Origin: CAYMKL01 sp964390805
GTDB lineage: Bacteria > Chloroflexota > Anaerolineae > VGOG01
Reading direction: 5' to 3'
Assembly (NCBI GenBank): GCA_964390805.1
Contig: CAYMKL010000108.1
Span: 1 to 23,522, forward strand
Length of the DNA: 23,522 nucleotides
Part shown: positions 1 to 7,775 of the stretch, piece after piece
Position numbering within the stretch: the stretch's first letter is position 1
How the letters are laid out: each line of letters starts with the position of its first letter
The notes under the pieces: generated by a model
The model's input: only the letters and a program-made list of their open reading frames with translations
Database searches by the model: none
Told to the model about the DNA's origin: nothing
Translations under genes and position numbers: made by a program

Positions 1-91
1 CGGGCGCGCGCGAAGCGCCCGCACCCCCCGAAACCACTCTCCCCATGACTTTTGGCCAGACTCGATTCAAATGAACCGGAGAGTAGGCTAA

Positions 92-946
92 ATGAAGACA
101 TTGAGAGAGCTCTGCAGGGACGGTCGGTTCAGTATCGGCGCTGCGGTGTTGTTCGTGCTCGTCGTGCTTGCCCTTCTCACCCCTTTTTCGCCCTACGATC
201 CCGCCACGTGGCGCGTGGTCCCACGCGACATGCCACCCTCAAGGGAGTGCCTTTTGGGGACGGACTCTAAAGGTCAGGACGTGTTCTGGCAGATGACATT
301 TGCCGTGCGCAATTCCCTCGCACTTGCGGTTTTCGCCGCGGCAATTTCCAGGGTCATCGCTGTTACGGTGGGCTTGGTGGCCGGTTACTGTGGAGGTATC
401 ATCGATCGGGTGCTCATGTTCATCAGCGATGGGTTCTTGGTGATGCCGCTGTTCTTGATCATCGTGATGCTGGCGATGCTGGTGCGGGAGCATATGAACA
501 CGGTGAATCTGGCGATGCTGCTCGGGGCGCTAGGATGGGCATGGGATGCTCGGCTCATACGATCTCAAATCTTGAGTTTACGAGAAAGGGAGTTCACCTA
601 TACCGCCATCCTCTCCGGAACCCCCACGCGTAAATTGATATTTAACGAATACCTCCTATTCATTGTGCCTCTTGTTTTCACCACGCTCATCAACAACATG
701 GCATGGGTGGTGGGAATGGAAATCACACTGGCGCTCATTGGTTTGACGAACCTGGCCGTCCCCAGCCTGGGGGCCATGCTCCGGTGGGCTGTCACTTACC
801 AGGCCATGCTTCTCGGCCTTTGGTGGTGGCTATTGGCCCCAATTGGAGTCAGCGTCGCCCTTTTCGTCGCTTTGTATCTGGTATCCTTAGGTACCAGCGA
901 GTACCTCGACCCCAGGGCCCGGATCCAACGGGTGGGGGCAAGGTGA
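92..946 (+). CDS. ABC transporter permease, DppC/OppC type
   Basis: Inner-membrane subunit of a peptide/oligosaccharide-type ABC importer, 284 residues, close to the usual DppC length. Residues 15-31 form a first membrane segment. The family motif LLGTDSKGQDV follows at 54-64, then membrane segments near 73-98, 113-132, 186-200, 206-218 and 241-266. The cytoplasmic coupling (EAA-like) loop is at about 150-190 (ARLIRSQILSLRERE, then SGTPTRKLIF). The C-terminus keeps the family ending LDPRAR. The ATG at 92 has GGAGAG at 78-83. The two ATPases follow with short gaps, so they form one operon; the partner DppB-type permease and the binding protein must lie upstream of the window. The substrate is not visible in the protein; the GH3 gene downstream suggests oligosaccharides rather than peptides (inference). 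Confidence 0.93.
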   Translation: MKTLRELCRDGRFSIGAAVLFVLVVLALLTPFSPYDPATWRVVPRDMPPSRECLLGTDSKGQDVFWQMTFAVRNSLALAVFAAAISRVIAVTVGLVAGYCGGIIDRVLMFISDGFLVMPLFLIIVMLAMLVREHMNTVNLAMLLGALGWAWDARLIRSQILSLREREFTYTAILSGTPTRKLIFNEYLLFIVPLVFTTLINNMAWVVGMEITLALIGLTNLAVPSLGAMLRWAVTYQAMLLGLWWWLLAPIGVSVALFVALYLVSLGTSEYLDPRARIQRVGAR

Positions 947-959
947 GGGGGGCTACATC

Positions 960-1961
960 ATGTGGGTGCTGAAAGTAGAGCAACTGAGATCTTTTTACAT
1001 CTTGGACATTTTCGGGGTCAAGAAGGTGGTCCAAGCCGTCAACGAAGTGGATCTGGAGATACAGGAAAACGAGGTATATGGGATTGCCGGGGAAAGCGGA
1101 TGCGGGAAAACAACCCTTGTGAAAACCCTCTTTGGCGACATCGAGCCGCCGTTGAGACTGATGGGCGGCAGGGTTTGGTACCGGGTCAATGGGGAGCAAC
1201 TGGATTTGTTCTCCTTGAGACCGGAGGAGAGACGGAAATTACGGTGGAAGTTCATCTCCTATGTCCCCCAAAGTTCGATGAGCAATCTCAACCCGGTCAT
1301 CAAGCTCAAGGGGACGTTCAAGGACTTCCTGGAAAGCCATGTTCCCCACAAGAGGAAACGCGATGTGTTCGAAATCGCCCAGCGACATCTCGTGGAGCTA
1401 GGGCTGCCGCCGAAGGTCTTGCAAGCATATCCTCATCAGCTCTCCGGGGGAATGCGTCAGAGGGCCATCATCGCCTTGGCTTCCTTCCTCTCCCCGCGGG
1501 TCGTGATCACGGACGAGCCCGTTACCGCGCTCGATGTGGTGGTGCAGCGGGGGGTGCTCCAGCTCCTTAAGGAGGTCCAGGAGAAACTGGAGAACGCCCT
1601 CGTCATCGTCACCCATGACATGGGTGTTCTTGCCAACATCGCCGACCGCATTGGCATCATGTATGCTGGGAAGATGATCGAGGAAGCGAGAGTGGAGACC
1701 ATCTTCGAAGAGCCATTCCATCCCTACACTAAATACCTGATCAACTCGCTTCCCCAATGCGGCGACAAGGGGATGCGGGAGAGTGCTCCCGGGGCCCCTC
1801 CCTCGCTTGTGGACCCCCCTAGTGGCTGCGCCTTCCATCCCCGCTGTCGCTTTGCAATGGAGATCTGCAGACAAGAGATGCCCCAGTGCCAACGTGTGGG
1901 CGATCAACACAGGGTAGCATGCTGGCTGATGCAGGAGGGTCAAGATAAACAGGATTCTTGA
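960..1961 (+). CDS. ABC transporter ATP-binding protein, DppD/OppD type
   Basis: ATPase subunit that powers the importer encoded upstream; 333 residues, normal for the family. Walker A is GESGCGKT (44-51), the Q-loop is YVPQSS (101-106), the signature is LSGGMRQR (161-168), Walker B is VVITDEP (181-187) and the switch histidine is H219. The C-terminal oligopeptide-transporter extension (oligo_HPY) starts at HPYTKYL (254-260) and carries the family cysteine pattern C290, C296, C303, C321. The ATG at 960 follows a GA-rich ribosome site (GAGGGGGG, about 945-952) and lies 13 nt after the permease stop. Its own stop overlaps the probable translated region of the next ATPase. Substrate assignment rests only on context. 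Confidence 0.94.
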   Translation: MWVLKVEQLRSFYILDIFGVKKVVQAVNEVDLEIQENEVYGIAGESGCGKTTLVKTLFGDIEPPLRLMGGRVWYRVNGEQLDLFSLRPEERRKLRWKFISYVPQSSMSNLNPVIKLKGTFKDFLESHVPHKRKRDVFEIAQRHLVELGLPPKVLQAYPHQLSGGMRQRAIIALASFLSPRVVITDEPVTALDVVVQRGVLQLLKEVQEKLENALVIVTHDMGVLANIADRIGIMYAGKMIEEARVETIFEEPFHPYTKYLINSLPQCGDKGMRESAPGAPPSLVDPPSGCAFHPRCRFAMEICRQEMPQCQRVGDQHRVACWLMQEGQDKQDS

Positions 1962-1980
1962 ACTTCAGGATATCACCAAG

Positions 1981-2922
1981 GTGTTCCAAATGGGCAGTAT
2001 GATCTCAAGGCTCAGGATCACGGCCGTGGACCGTGTCTCCCTCCACGTGGGCTCGGCGGAGATCTTCGGACTGGCCGGGGAAAGCGGGTGCGGGAAGACC
2101 ACCATTGCGCGGATGATCTTGGGCTTCGAGGAGCCCACATCGGGGAAGATCATCTACAGGGGAAAGGACGGGAGGCCCGTTGCCGGGAAGAAGGTCTGGC
2201 GCACCGCAGGGGTGCAGGCGGTCTTCCAGAACCCGTTTGAGACCTTCAATCCCTTACGGCAGGTGGAGCGCTATTTCTTTGAGGCCGTACACAACTTTCG
2301 CCTCGCGAGTAGCCACGCGGAGGCCCTGGCACGGATCGACAAGGCTTTGGAGGCGGTTGGCCTGAACTATAGGGAGATCGCCGGTCGCTACCCCAGTGAG
2401 TTTTCCGGCGGCCAACTCCAGAGGGTGTCTATCGCCAGGGCGCTGCTTACCGAACCTTCCCTGTTGATCGCGGACGAACCGGTGTCCATGGTGGACGCCT
2501 CGATCCGAATGTCCATTATGAACCTATTTCGGGAGCTCGTAGAGAGGTTTGGAGTAAGCGTGGTCTACATCACGCATGACCTCGCCACCGCCTACTACGT
2601 GTGCGACCGGATCGCCATCATGTTCAGAGGAAACATCGTTGCCATGGGCGATGTGGAAAAGGTGCTCATGGAGCCCAAGCATCCCTACATCGAGCTCCTG
2701 CGGGAGTGCATCCCCGGAACGGACCCGAGGAAGCGGTGGACCACCAGAGTGCAGCTTTCGGAGAGCGAGCAAGAGGAGTACCTGCGGGTTGGCTGCAAGT
2801 TCGCCGGGAGATGTCCCCATGTTATGGAGAGGTGTAGACGTGAGGCGCCGAAGGACGTGTGCGTGGACGACGTCCTCGTCAAGTGCTTTCTCTACTGTCA
2901 GGGAGAGGAGCGCGTATGCTAG
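1981..2922 (+). CDS. ABC transporter ATP-binding protein, DppF/OppF type
   Basis: Second ATPase of the importer. Numbered from the GTG at 1981: Walker A GESGCGKT at 33-40, Q-loop AVFQNP, signature FSGGQLQRVS, Walker B LLIADEP, switch region ITHD, and an oligo_HPY-type tail with HPYIELL and cysteines (GCKFAGRCPHVMERC). The coordinates use the first conventional start, but the protein almost certainly begins earlier. The open frame continues upstream and reads NRILELQDITK just before GTG 1981, which is the first beta-strand every ABC ATPase has, and GGAGGG (1934-1939) lies just before an ATA codon at 1945. Translation would then start at a non-standard ATA (1945) or ATT (1954), overlapping the previous gene by 8-17 nt. 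See findings. Confidence 0.92.
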   Translation: MFQMGSMISRLRITAVDRVSLHVGSAEIFGLAGESGCGKTTIARMILGFEEPTSGKIIYRGKDGRPVAGKKVWRTAGVQAVFQNPFETFNPLRQVERYFFEAVHNFRLASSHAEALARIDKALEAVGLNYREIAGRYPSEFSGGQLQRVSIARALLTEPSLLIADEPVSMVDASIRMSIMNLFRELVERFGVSVVYITHDLATAYYVCDRIAIMFRGNIVAMGDVEKVLMEPKHPYIELLRECIPGTDPRKRWTTRVQLSESEQEEYLRVGCKFAGRCPHVMERCRREAPKDVCVDDVLVKCFLYCQGEERVC

Positions 2923-2935
2923 TAATGAGGCCCCT

Positions 2936-2963
2936 CCTGAGCTTGACGAAGGGCTTGTCGAAG
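2936..2963. repeat. Dispersed short repeat, CCTGAGC-N4-CGAAGGG type
   Basis: CCTGAGC TTGA CGAAGGG (2936-2953) is followed directly by a second GCTTGTCGAAG (2953-2963), so GCTTGWCGAAG occurs twice in tandem. A sibling with the same outer halves and a different core lies at 6000-6017. It sits in the 66-nt gap between the ABC ATPase and the GH3 gene. I recognise the type as a short intergenic repeat common in environmental bacterial genomes; its function is unknown. Confidence 0.5.
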
Positions 2964-2988
2964 TGAAGGGAAAGGAGTTTATGAGATA

Positions 2989-5349
2989 ATGACTGAAGAA
3001 AGCAAGGTCATCTACTTGGATTCTACTCGACCGATAGAGAGAAGGGTAAGCGATCTCTTGTCACGAATGACGTTGGATGAAAGACTGGCCCAACTCAGCG
3101 GGGTGTGGGTGTACGAGCTGCTAGAAGACATGACCTTTTCTGACCCAAAGGCCAAGGGGTTGATCGGAAATGGGATCGGTCAGATTACCCGAGTCGCTGG
3201 GGCCAGCACTCTAGGGCCGGTGGCCAGTGCGGAGCTAGCCAATAGAATCCAGACTTTCTTGGTTGAAAACACGCGGCTTGGCATCCCCGCCATCGTTCAC
3301 GAGGAGTGTTGCAGCGGCTACATGGCCCAAGGAGCTACTTGCTTCCCGCAAATCATCGGCATTGCCAGCACGTGGGAGCCAGAACTCGTCGAAGAGATGA
3401 CGTCTGTGATCAGGACCCAGATGAAATCGGTGGGAGCCCATCAGGGATTGGCTCCTGTGCTAGATGTCACGAGAGATGCAAGATGGGGTAGAGTGGAGGA
3501 AACCTTCGGGGAGGACCCCTATCTGGTCTCGCGAATGGGCGTTTCGTATGTAAAAGGGCTCCAGGGACCAGACTTGAAACAAGGCATCGTAGCGACGGGC
3601 AAGCATTTGGTGGGCTATGGCATATCGGAAGGTGGCCTGAACTGGGCGCCCGTTCACCTGGCGCCAAGAGAGTTGCACGAGGTATACCTGGCACCTTTTG
3701 AAGCGGCGATCAAGAAGGCCAAGCTAGCTTCCATCATGAATGCCTACCACGAACTCGACGGCATCCCCTGTGGCAGTTCAGGGGAACTCCTGACTGAAAT
3801 CCTCAGGAATCAATTGGGCTTTGACGGCATCGTCGTCTCCGATTACATGGCCATCAACATGCTGGCGGATTACCATCACGTGGCCAAAGACAAAGGCGAA
3901 TCGGCCAGACTAGCCTTGGAAGCCGGCATTGATATCGAGTTGCCAAGCACCGATTGTTATGGTCAACCCCTTTGCCAGGCGATTCAAGGTGGAACGATCA
4001 GTGAGTCTTTGATAGACGAAGTCGTGAGCCGGGTTTTGAGGATGAAGTTCCTGCTAGGGCTGTTCGAGAACCCTTATGTAGACGTTGAGGGGATTTCTGA
4101 GGTCTTTGATACACCTGAACAGCGTTCGCTAGCCCGCCAAATGGCGCAAAAATCCATCGTTTTGCTTAAGAACGAGGGAGACCTGTTGCCATTGAAGAAG
4201 GATCTGTCTTCCATTGCCGTCATCGGGCCGAATGCGGACAGTATCAGGAACATGCTGGGCGATTATGCCTATCCCTCTCACATAGAGATCACGGCATTCT
4301 TGGCTAGCAGCGATATGATCGATACACCCAGGCCAGAAGAGATGGATCTAAGCGATACGTATGTCCCCATGCGCAGTGTGCTGGAGGGCATCAAAGACAG
4401 GGTCTCACCCCAGACCAGGCTGTATTATGCCCGAGGCTGCGACGTAACAGACGAGTCGAAAGAAGGCTTTGCAGAAGCCATCGAGATCGCCAGGAAATCA
4501 GAGGTCGCGGTGCTGGTTGTGGGTGGCAAATCCGGCTTGACTCCAGATTGCACCTGTGGCGAGTTTCGCGACCGGGCCGAGATCGGGTTGCCCGGTGTTC
4601 AGCAAGAATTGGTTCGAGCCATCTATGAGACCGGAACGCCGCTGGTGGTGGTATTGGTCAACGGCAGACCGTTTGCCATCCCCTGGATCGCCGAACATAT
4701 CCCCGCCATCGTGGAAGCGTGGTTGCCTGGTGAGGAAGGTGGCGAAGCAGTCGCGGACGTGCTGTTTGGCGACTACAATCCCGGTGGCAAGTTGCCGATC
4801 ACATTCCCGCGAGCGGTGGGGCAAACTCCCATCTTTTATGGCCACAAGCCTTCAGGGGGACGCTCTTTCTTGTTTGGAGACTATGTCTCGTTGAGCGCCA
4901 AGCCACTTTTCCCGTTTGGGCATGGCTTGAGTTACACGCGGTTTGAATTCGACAACCTCCAAATCGCTCCGAGCCAAGTGGGAGCAGAAGGACAAGCTCA
5001 GATAAGCGCTGATGTTGAGAACGTCGGTGAGTGGAAAGGAGACGAGGTCGTCCAACTTTACGTACACGACGTGCTGTCGAGTGTGACGAGACCGGTCAAA
5101 GAGCTAAAGGGATTCAAGAGAATCACCCTGGAACCAGGGGAAAAGAGAACCGTAACCTTCACGCTCGCGGTGAGCCAACTCGGTTTTTACAACCGAAATA
5201 TGGAGTTTGTGGTAGAACCAGGTACCATTGAGGTTATGATAGGCAGTTCGTCGGAGGACATACAGCTTACTGGAGAGTTTGACATCGTCGGCGAGACGAC
5301 GGAGGTGGCCGCGACTAAGACGTTCTTCAGCACAGCAGATGTGCACTAA
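2989..5349 (+). CDS. Glycoside hydrolase family 3 beta-glycosidase (beta-glucosidase/beta-xylosidase)
   Basis: Retaining GH3 enzyme that removes terminal beta-linked glucose or xylose from oligosaccharides; 786 residues, standard for the three-domain form. The N-terminal barrel (about 15-350) has the substrate-binding K205-H206 (GKHLVGYG) and the nucleophile D285 in GFDGIVVSDY. The alpha/beta sandwich follows (about 385-640; IVEAWLPGEEGGEAVADVLFG). A fibronectin III-like domain ends the protein (about 665-765; VVQLYVHD, then ELKGFKRI). No signal peptide is present, so it should act in the cytoplasm on imported oligosaccharides, matching the ABC importer immediately upstream. The ATG at 2989 has AAAGGAG at 2971-2977. 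It is a paralogue of the second GH3 gene at 9849; their C-terminal halves are especially alike. The sequence alone does not decide between glucosidase and xylosidase. Confidence 0.95.
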   Translation: MTEESKVIYLDSTRPIERRVSDLLSRMTLDERLAQLSGVWVYELLEDMTFSDPKAKGLIGNGIGQITRVAGASTLGPVASAELANRIQTFLVENTRLGIPAIVHEECCSGYMAQGATCFPQIIGIASTWEPELVEEMTSVIRTQMKSVGAHQGLAPVLDVTRDARWGRVEETFGEDPYLVSRMGVSYVKGLQGPDLKQGIVATGKHLVGYGISEGGLNWAPVHLAPRELHEVYLAPFEAAIKKAKLASIMNAYHELDGIPCGSSGELLTEILRNQLGFDGIVVSDYMAINMLADYHHVAKDKGESARLALEAGIDIELPSTDCYGQPLCQAIQGGTISESLIDEVVSRVLRMKFLLGLFENPYVDVEGISEVFDTPEQRSLARQMAQKSIVLLKNEGDLLPLKKDLSSIAVIGPNADSIRNMLGDYAYPSHIEITAFLASSDMIDTPRPEEMDLSDTYVPMRSVLEGIKDRVSPQTRLYYARGCDVTDESKEGFAEAIEIARKSEVAVLVVGGKSGLTPDCTCGEFRDRAEIGLPGVQQELVRAIYETGTPLVVVLVNGRPFAIPWIAEHIPAIVEAWLPGEEGGEAVADVLFGDYNPGGKLPITFPRAVGQTPIFYGHKPSGGRSFLFGDYVSLSAKPLFPFGHGLSYTRFEFDNLQIAPSQVGAEGQAQISADVENVGEWKGDEVVQLYVHDVLSSVTRPVKELKGFKRITLEPGEKRTVTFTLAVSQLGFYNRNMEFVVEPGTIEVMIGSSSEDIQLTGEFDIVGETTEVAATKTFFSTADVH

Positions 5350-5369
5350 CCTAAAGGAGGAAAACACAA

Positions 5370-5921
5370 ATGGCTGGAAAACTATCTGGCAAGAAGGTGG
5401 CCATGATCGTGGCCAACAGGTACGAGGACGTTGAGCTTCTTTACCCCATCCTGAGGCTCAACGAAGAGGGTGCTGAGATCCTGGTCGCACCGGTTGGTGA
5501 TGATGTCAAGGGCATGTTCGGCCACCCTGTTCCCATCCCCGTTATGCGGGATGGTAATAGATACACCACGGTCCCCATCGAACAACTCAGCGCGGAGGAT
5601 ATTGATTGCCTGCTCTTCCCTGGTGGATACTCTCCCGATCAAGTGCGGCTGCACGAGGGGACGCTCGAACTCGTGCGTGAGTGTGACCGGCAGGGCAAGC
5701 TGCTCACCGCCATCTGTCATGGCCCCTGGGTTTTGATCTCGGCGGGGGTCATCAAGGGGAAGCGTGCCACCGGCTACGTCGGCGTGCGAGACGACTTGGT
5801 GAACGCGGGGGCCGACTTCATGGATGTGCCAGCGGTCCGGGACGGCAACATCATCACTGGCCGGGTGCCCGACGATCTGCCCGAGTTCTGCCAGGAGATA
5901 ATCAAGGCACTGTCCGAGTGA
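5370..5921 (+). CDS. DJ-1/PfpI-family protein (type 1 glutamine amidotransferase fold)
   Basis: A 183-residue DJ-1/PfpI domain protein. The conserved elbow cysteine is C116 in TAICHGPW, followed by H117; the acidic partner lies in NRYEDVELLYP (E17-E20 region), and the family motif LLFPGGYSPDQ precedes the elbow. Members act as glyoxalase III/deglycase-like or stress proteins, or as weak peptidases; which applies here cannot be read from sequence. The start at 5370 is backed by a perfect AAAGGAGG (5353-5360), and the gene lies 20 nt behind the GH3 gene, so it is probably co-transcribed. A role in detoxifying reactive sugar-derived carbonyls would fit the neighbourhood but is inference. Confidence 0.9.
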   Translation: MAGKLSGKKVAMIVANRYEDVELLYPILRLNEEGAEILVAPVGDDVKGMFGHPVPIPVMRDGNRYTTVPIEQLSAEDIDCLLFPGGYSPDQVRLHEGTLELVRECDRQGKLLTAICHGPWVLISAGVIKGKRATGYVGVRDDLVNAGADFMDVPAVRDGNIITGRVPDDLPEFCQEIIKALSE

Positions 5922-5999
5922 GCCAGTGACAGGTTGGGCGAGAGGACAGCGTCCGACCGGCGGATGGTATCACCTCCAATTCGATAGCGCATCTATAAC

Positions 6000-6017
6000 C
6001 CTGAGCGCAGCGAAGGG
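6000..6017. repeat. Dispersed short repeat, CCTGAGC-N4-CGAAGGG type
   Basis: CCTGAGC GCAG CGAAGGG, preceded by one more C. It shares both 7-bp outer halves with the copy at 2936-2953 and differs only in the 4-bp core. It sits in the gap after the PfpI-like gene, just before the glycosyltransferase remnant. Confidence 0.5.
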
Positions 6018-6028
6018 GACTGCTCTTT

Positions 6029-6495
6029 GTGCCGCAAACCTTAGCTGTGCCCAGCAGGCTGCTTTCGACCCGGGAAGAGAATCTGTGGGTGTGTGACTTA
6101 CAAGTGCATTACGGCAAAAGACGGTTAGATCACAACAGAGTCGCCTTGCTGTTGGCCGTGTTCACCGTCATACTGCTTGTGGTAACGGTCCCGGTATCGG
6201 TCTAACATGGGATGAGCCCGCTTATATTGCGGCTTCTGAATCCTACGTGCAGTGGTACCTGGGTCGTTTCTATATGCCGCCCCCATGGCACTCTCCCTTT
6301 GTGATCACCATTGCTGTGGTGCCACTCACGCTGACAATTCTGTGTGCCCTTTCTGGCCTGTACCCCCATCTGCTTTCCTATTGGAACCGTATGTGTGCTG
6401 CTGGAGTAATCGCGATCATACCGAGCATATCTTTCTTCATGCTGGCCCAGAAATACATCGTGAAGGGATTGACCACAGGGGCGCTGAAATATTGA
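6029..6495 (+). pseudogene. Chimeric gene remnant: GT39-like glycosyltransferase N-terminus joined to MalG-type permease C-terminus
   Basis: A degenerate coding stretch in two frames. From a GTG at 6029, 58 codons end in a membrane segment (ALLLAVFTVILLVV) and a stop at 6203-6205. One base added near 6190-6197 would restore PGIGLTWDEPAYI in the next frame. TWDEPAYI followed by WHSPFVITIAVVPLTL is the start of a GT39/dolichyl-phosphate-mannose mannosyltransferase-like protein. Without a stop, the same frame then changes character at about 6385-6395 and ends in GVIAIIPSISFFMLAQKYIV and GLTTGALKY, the C-terminus of carbohydrate ABC permeases of the MalG family. The stop at 6493-6495 overlaps the TTG start of the next gene. 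Neither half can make a working protein. Family calls are by eye; the frameshift and the two-part composition are directly readable. Confidence 0.65.
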
Positions 6496-7475
6496 CGAGC
6501 TTAGTAAGTAAGGTGAAAGTGCTCATCACTGATGCCGAGTATTCGAACATTGACGACCTTGAGCGGCCAATCCTGGAATCGGCCGGGTTCGAGGTGGAAC
6601 TGGCGCAGTGCCGTACGCCCGAGGAAGTCATCCAGGCCGGGCCGGGCGCTGCTGCTTTTCTGGTTCAGTATGCCCCCATCACCCGTGAGGTATTGGAAAC
6701 TCTTCCCGAGGTGCGCATCGTCAGCCGTTATGGGATGGGGGTTGATACAATAGACCTCGAGGCCGCGCGCAAACGGGGTGTTTGGGTGGCCAACGTTCCA
6801 GATTACGGTGTGGGGGAAGTAGCCACCCACGCTCTAGGCATGTTGCTTTCTTTGGTTCGTCATCTGCCGTTCTACGACCGGATGGAGCGAGGAGGGCATT
6901 GGCATTACCGTTCCACCGGCCCCCTGCGCCGACCCAACACTATGACCTTGGGGATTGTCGGTCTGGGCCGAATCGGGCGCACAGTGGCCCAACTGGCCCG
7001 GCCCTGCTTCCGACGGATCCTGGGCTGCGATCCTCACCTGCCCAATTCAGCTTGGCCGGAAGACATAGAACCGGTTGAACTCGATGAACTCTTTAGCCAG
7101 AGCCACGCCGTCTCGCTGCATCTGCCCCTGACCCAAGAAACCCGCGATCTGGTGAATCGTCGGCTGCTGGCACAGATGCCTGATGGAAGCTACCTGGTCA
7201 ATACCTCCAGGGGAGGGTTGGTCAACTTGGATGACTTGCTCCAGGCCCTCGACGACGGCCGACTGGCCGGGGCCGGGCTGGACGTACTGCCGCAGGAACC
7301 TCCGCCTCCTGACCACCCGATCTTGCGCCATCCCAGGGTTCTGTTAAGCCCGCATGTCGCCTGGTTCTCGGAGGAAGCCGAAGAGGAAGTGCGGCGCAAG
7401 ACGGCCCTTAACATTGTAGCCTGGACACGGGAAGGCCGTCCGCCTTACGTCGTTGTGGAGGGCAGCAACGCCTGA
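6492..7475 (+). CDS. NAD-dependent D-2-hydroxyacid dehydrogenase, CtBP/SerA-like
   Basis: Oxidoreductase interconverting a D-2-hydroxyacid and its 2-keto acid with NAD(H); 327 residues from the TTG at 6492. The nucleotide-binding motif is G157-L-G-R-I-G162 (GIVGLGRIGRTVA). The catalytic set is R240 (NTSRGG), E269 (LPQEP) and H288 (SPHVAW), as in the C-terminal-binding-protein branch. The TTG overlaps the stop of the permease remnant (TTGA), suggesting ancestral translational coupling to a sugar transporter. A GTG at 6513 is an alternative start and gives the usual VKVLITD N-terminus. It is followed by a KDG kinase and KDPG aldolase, so its substrate is probably a sugar-acid intermediate rather than phosphoglycerate; this is inference. 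Confidence 0.88.
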   Translation: MTSLVSKVKVLITDAEYSNIDDLERPILESAGFEVELAQCRTPEEVIQAGPGAAAFLVQYAPITREVLETLPEVRIVSRYGMGVDTIDLEAARKRGVWVANVPDYGVGEVATHALGMLLSLVRHLPFYDRMERGGHWHYRSTGPLRRPNTMTLGIVGLGRIGRTVAQLARPCFRRILGCDPHLPNSAWPEDIEPVELDELFSQSHAVSLHLPLTQETRDLVNRRLLAQMPDGSYLVNTSRGGLVNLDDLLQALDDGRLAGAGLDVLPQEPPPPDHPILRHPRVLLSPHVAWFSEEAEEEVRRKTALNIVAWTREGRPPYVVVEGSNA

Positions 7476-7501
7476 CCGCGTGGTAGGATAGCAGGGGGTG
7501 A

Positions 7502-7669
7502 CTCTTGCACTTTGACCAATCCTATCAGCTCGTAAATCAGGGAAAACCCCTGGAAGAGCCCGGGCGCAGGCCGTACCGTCTGGTCTTGGAAGTAGCTTCC
7601 GGTCAAAAGATCGCTAATCAACGACTCAGCGGATTTCGCAGGAGCCTGGGTGGACCGGCGACCGGTTAA
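7502..7669 (+). pseudogene. Possible C-terminal remnant of a UxaA/GarD-type sugar-acid dehydratase
   Basis: A 55-codon open stretch without a convincing start, in the 300-nt gap between the dehydrogenase and the KDG kinase. It reads EEPGRRPYRLVLEVASGQK and ends in GFRRSLGGPATG. An LxLxVASGxK segment shortly before the C-terminus is what I know from altronate/galactarate dehydratases. Such an enzyme would make 2-keto-3-deoxy acids, exactly the substrate of the kinase that follows. The match is short and made from memory, so this is a suggestion. The rest of the gap shows no gene. Confidence 0.35.
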
Positions 7670-7705
7670 CCCCGAAGTCACAGATCCAACCCTTGACGTA
7701 TCAGA

Positions 7706-7734
7706 CTAAGTCCCACGGAGATAACTTAGGTGGG
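7706..7734 (+). other. Two mutually exclusive short hairpins in the KDG kinase leader
   Basis: CTAAGT (7706-7711) can pair with ACTTAG (7724-7729), and CCCAC (7712-7716) can pair with GTGGG (7730-7734). The arms interleave with no linker, so both cannot form together. They lie 42-70 nt before the GTG of the kinase gene. The stems are short and may be chance. Confidence 0.2.
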
Positions 7735-7775
7735 TTCAACAATGTCAAAGGAGTTAGACTGTGTAGGAGGAAAAC

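Noticed and set aside
1..91. Open frames before the first permease gene, as the tail of an upstream DppB-type permease
   Set aside because: None of the three frames reads like the end of that family, so I cannot say which, if any, is coding.
7706..7734. An H-type pseudoknot or riboswitch upstream of the KDG kinase
   Set aside because: The two stems have no connecting loops, which makes a pseudoknot sterically implausible. At most they are alternative hairpins, and no known riboswitch core is recognisable.
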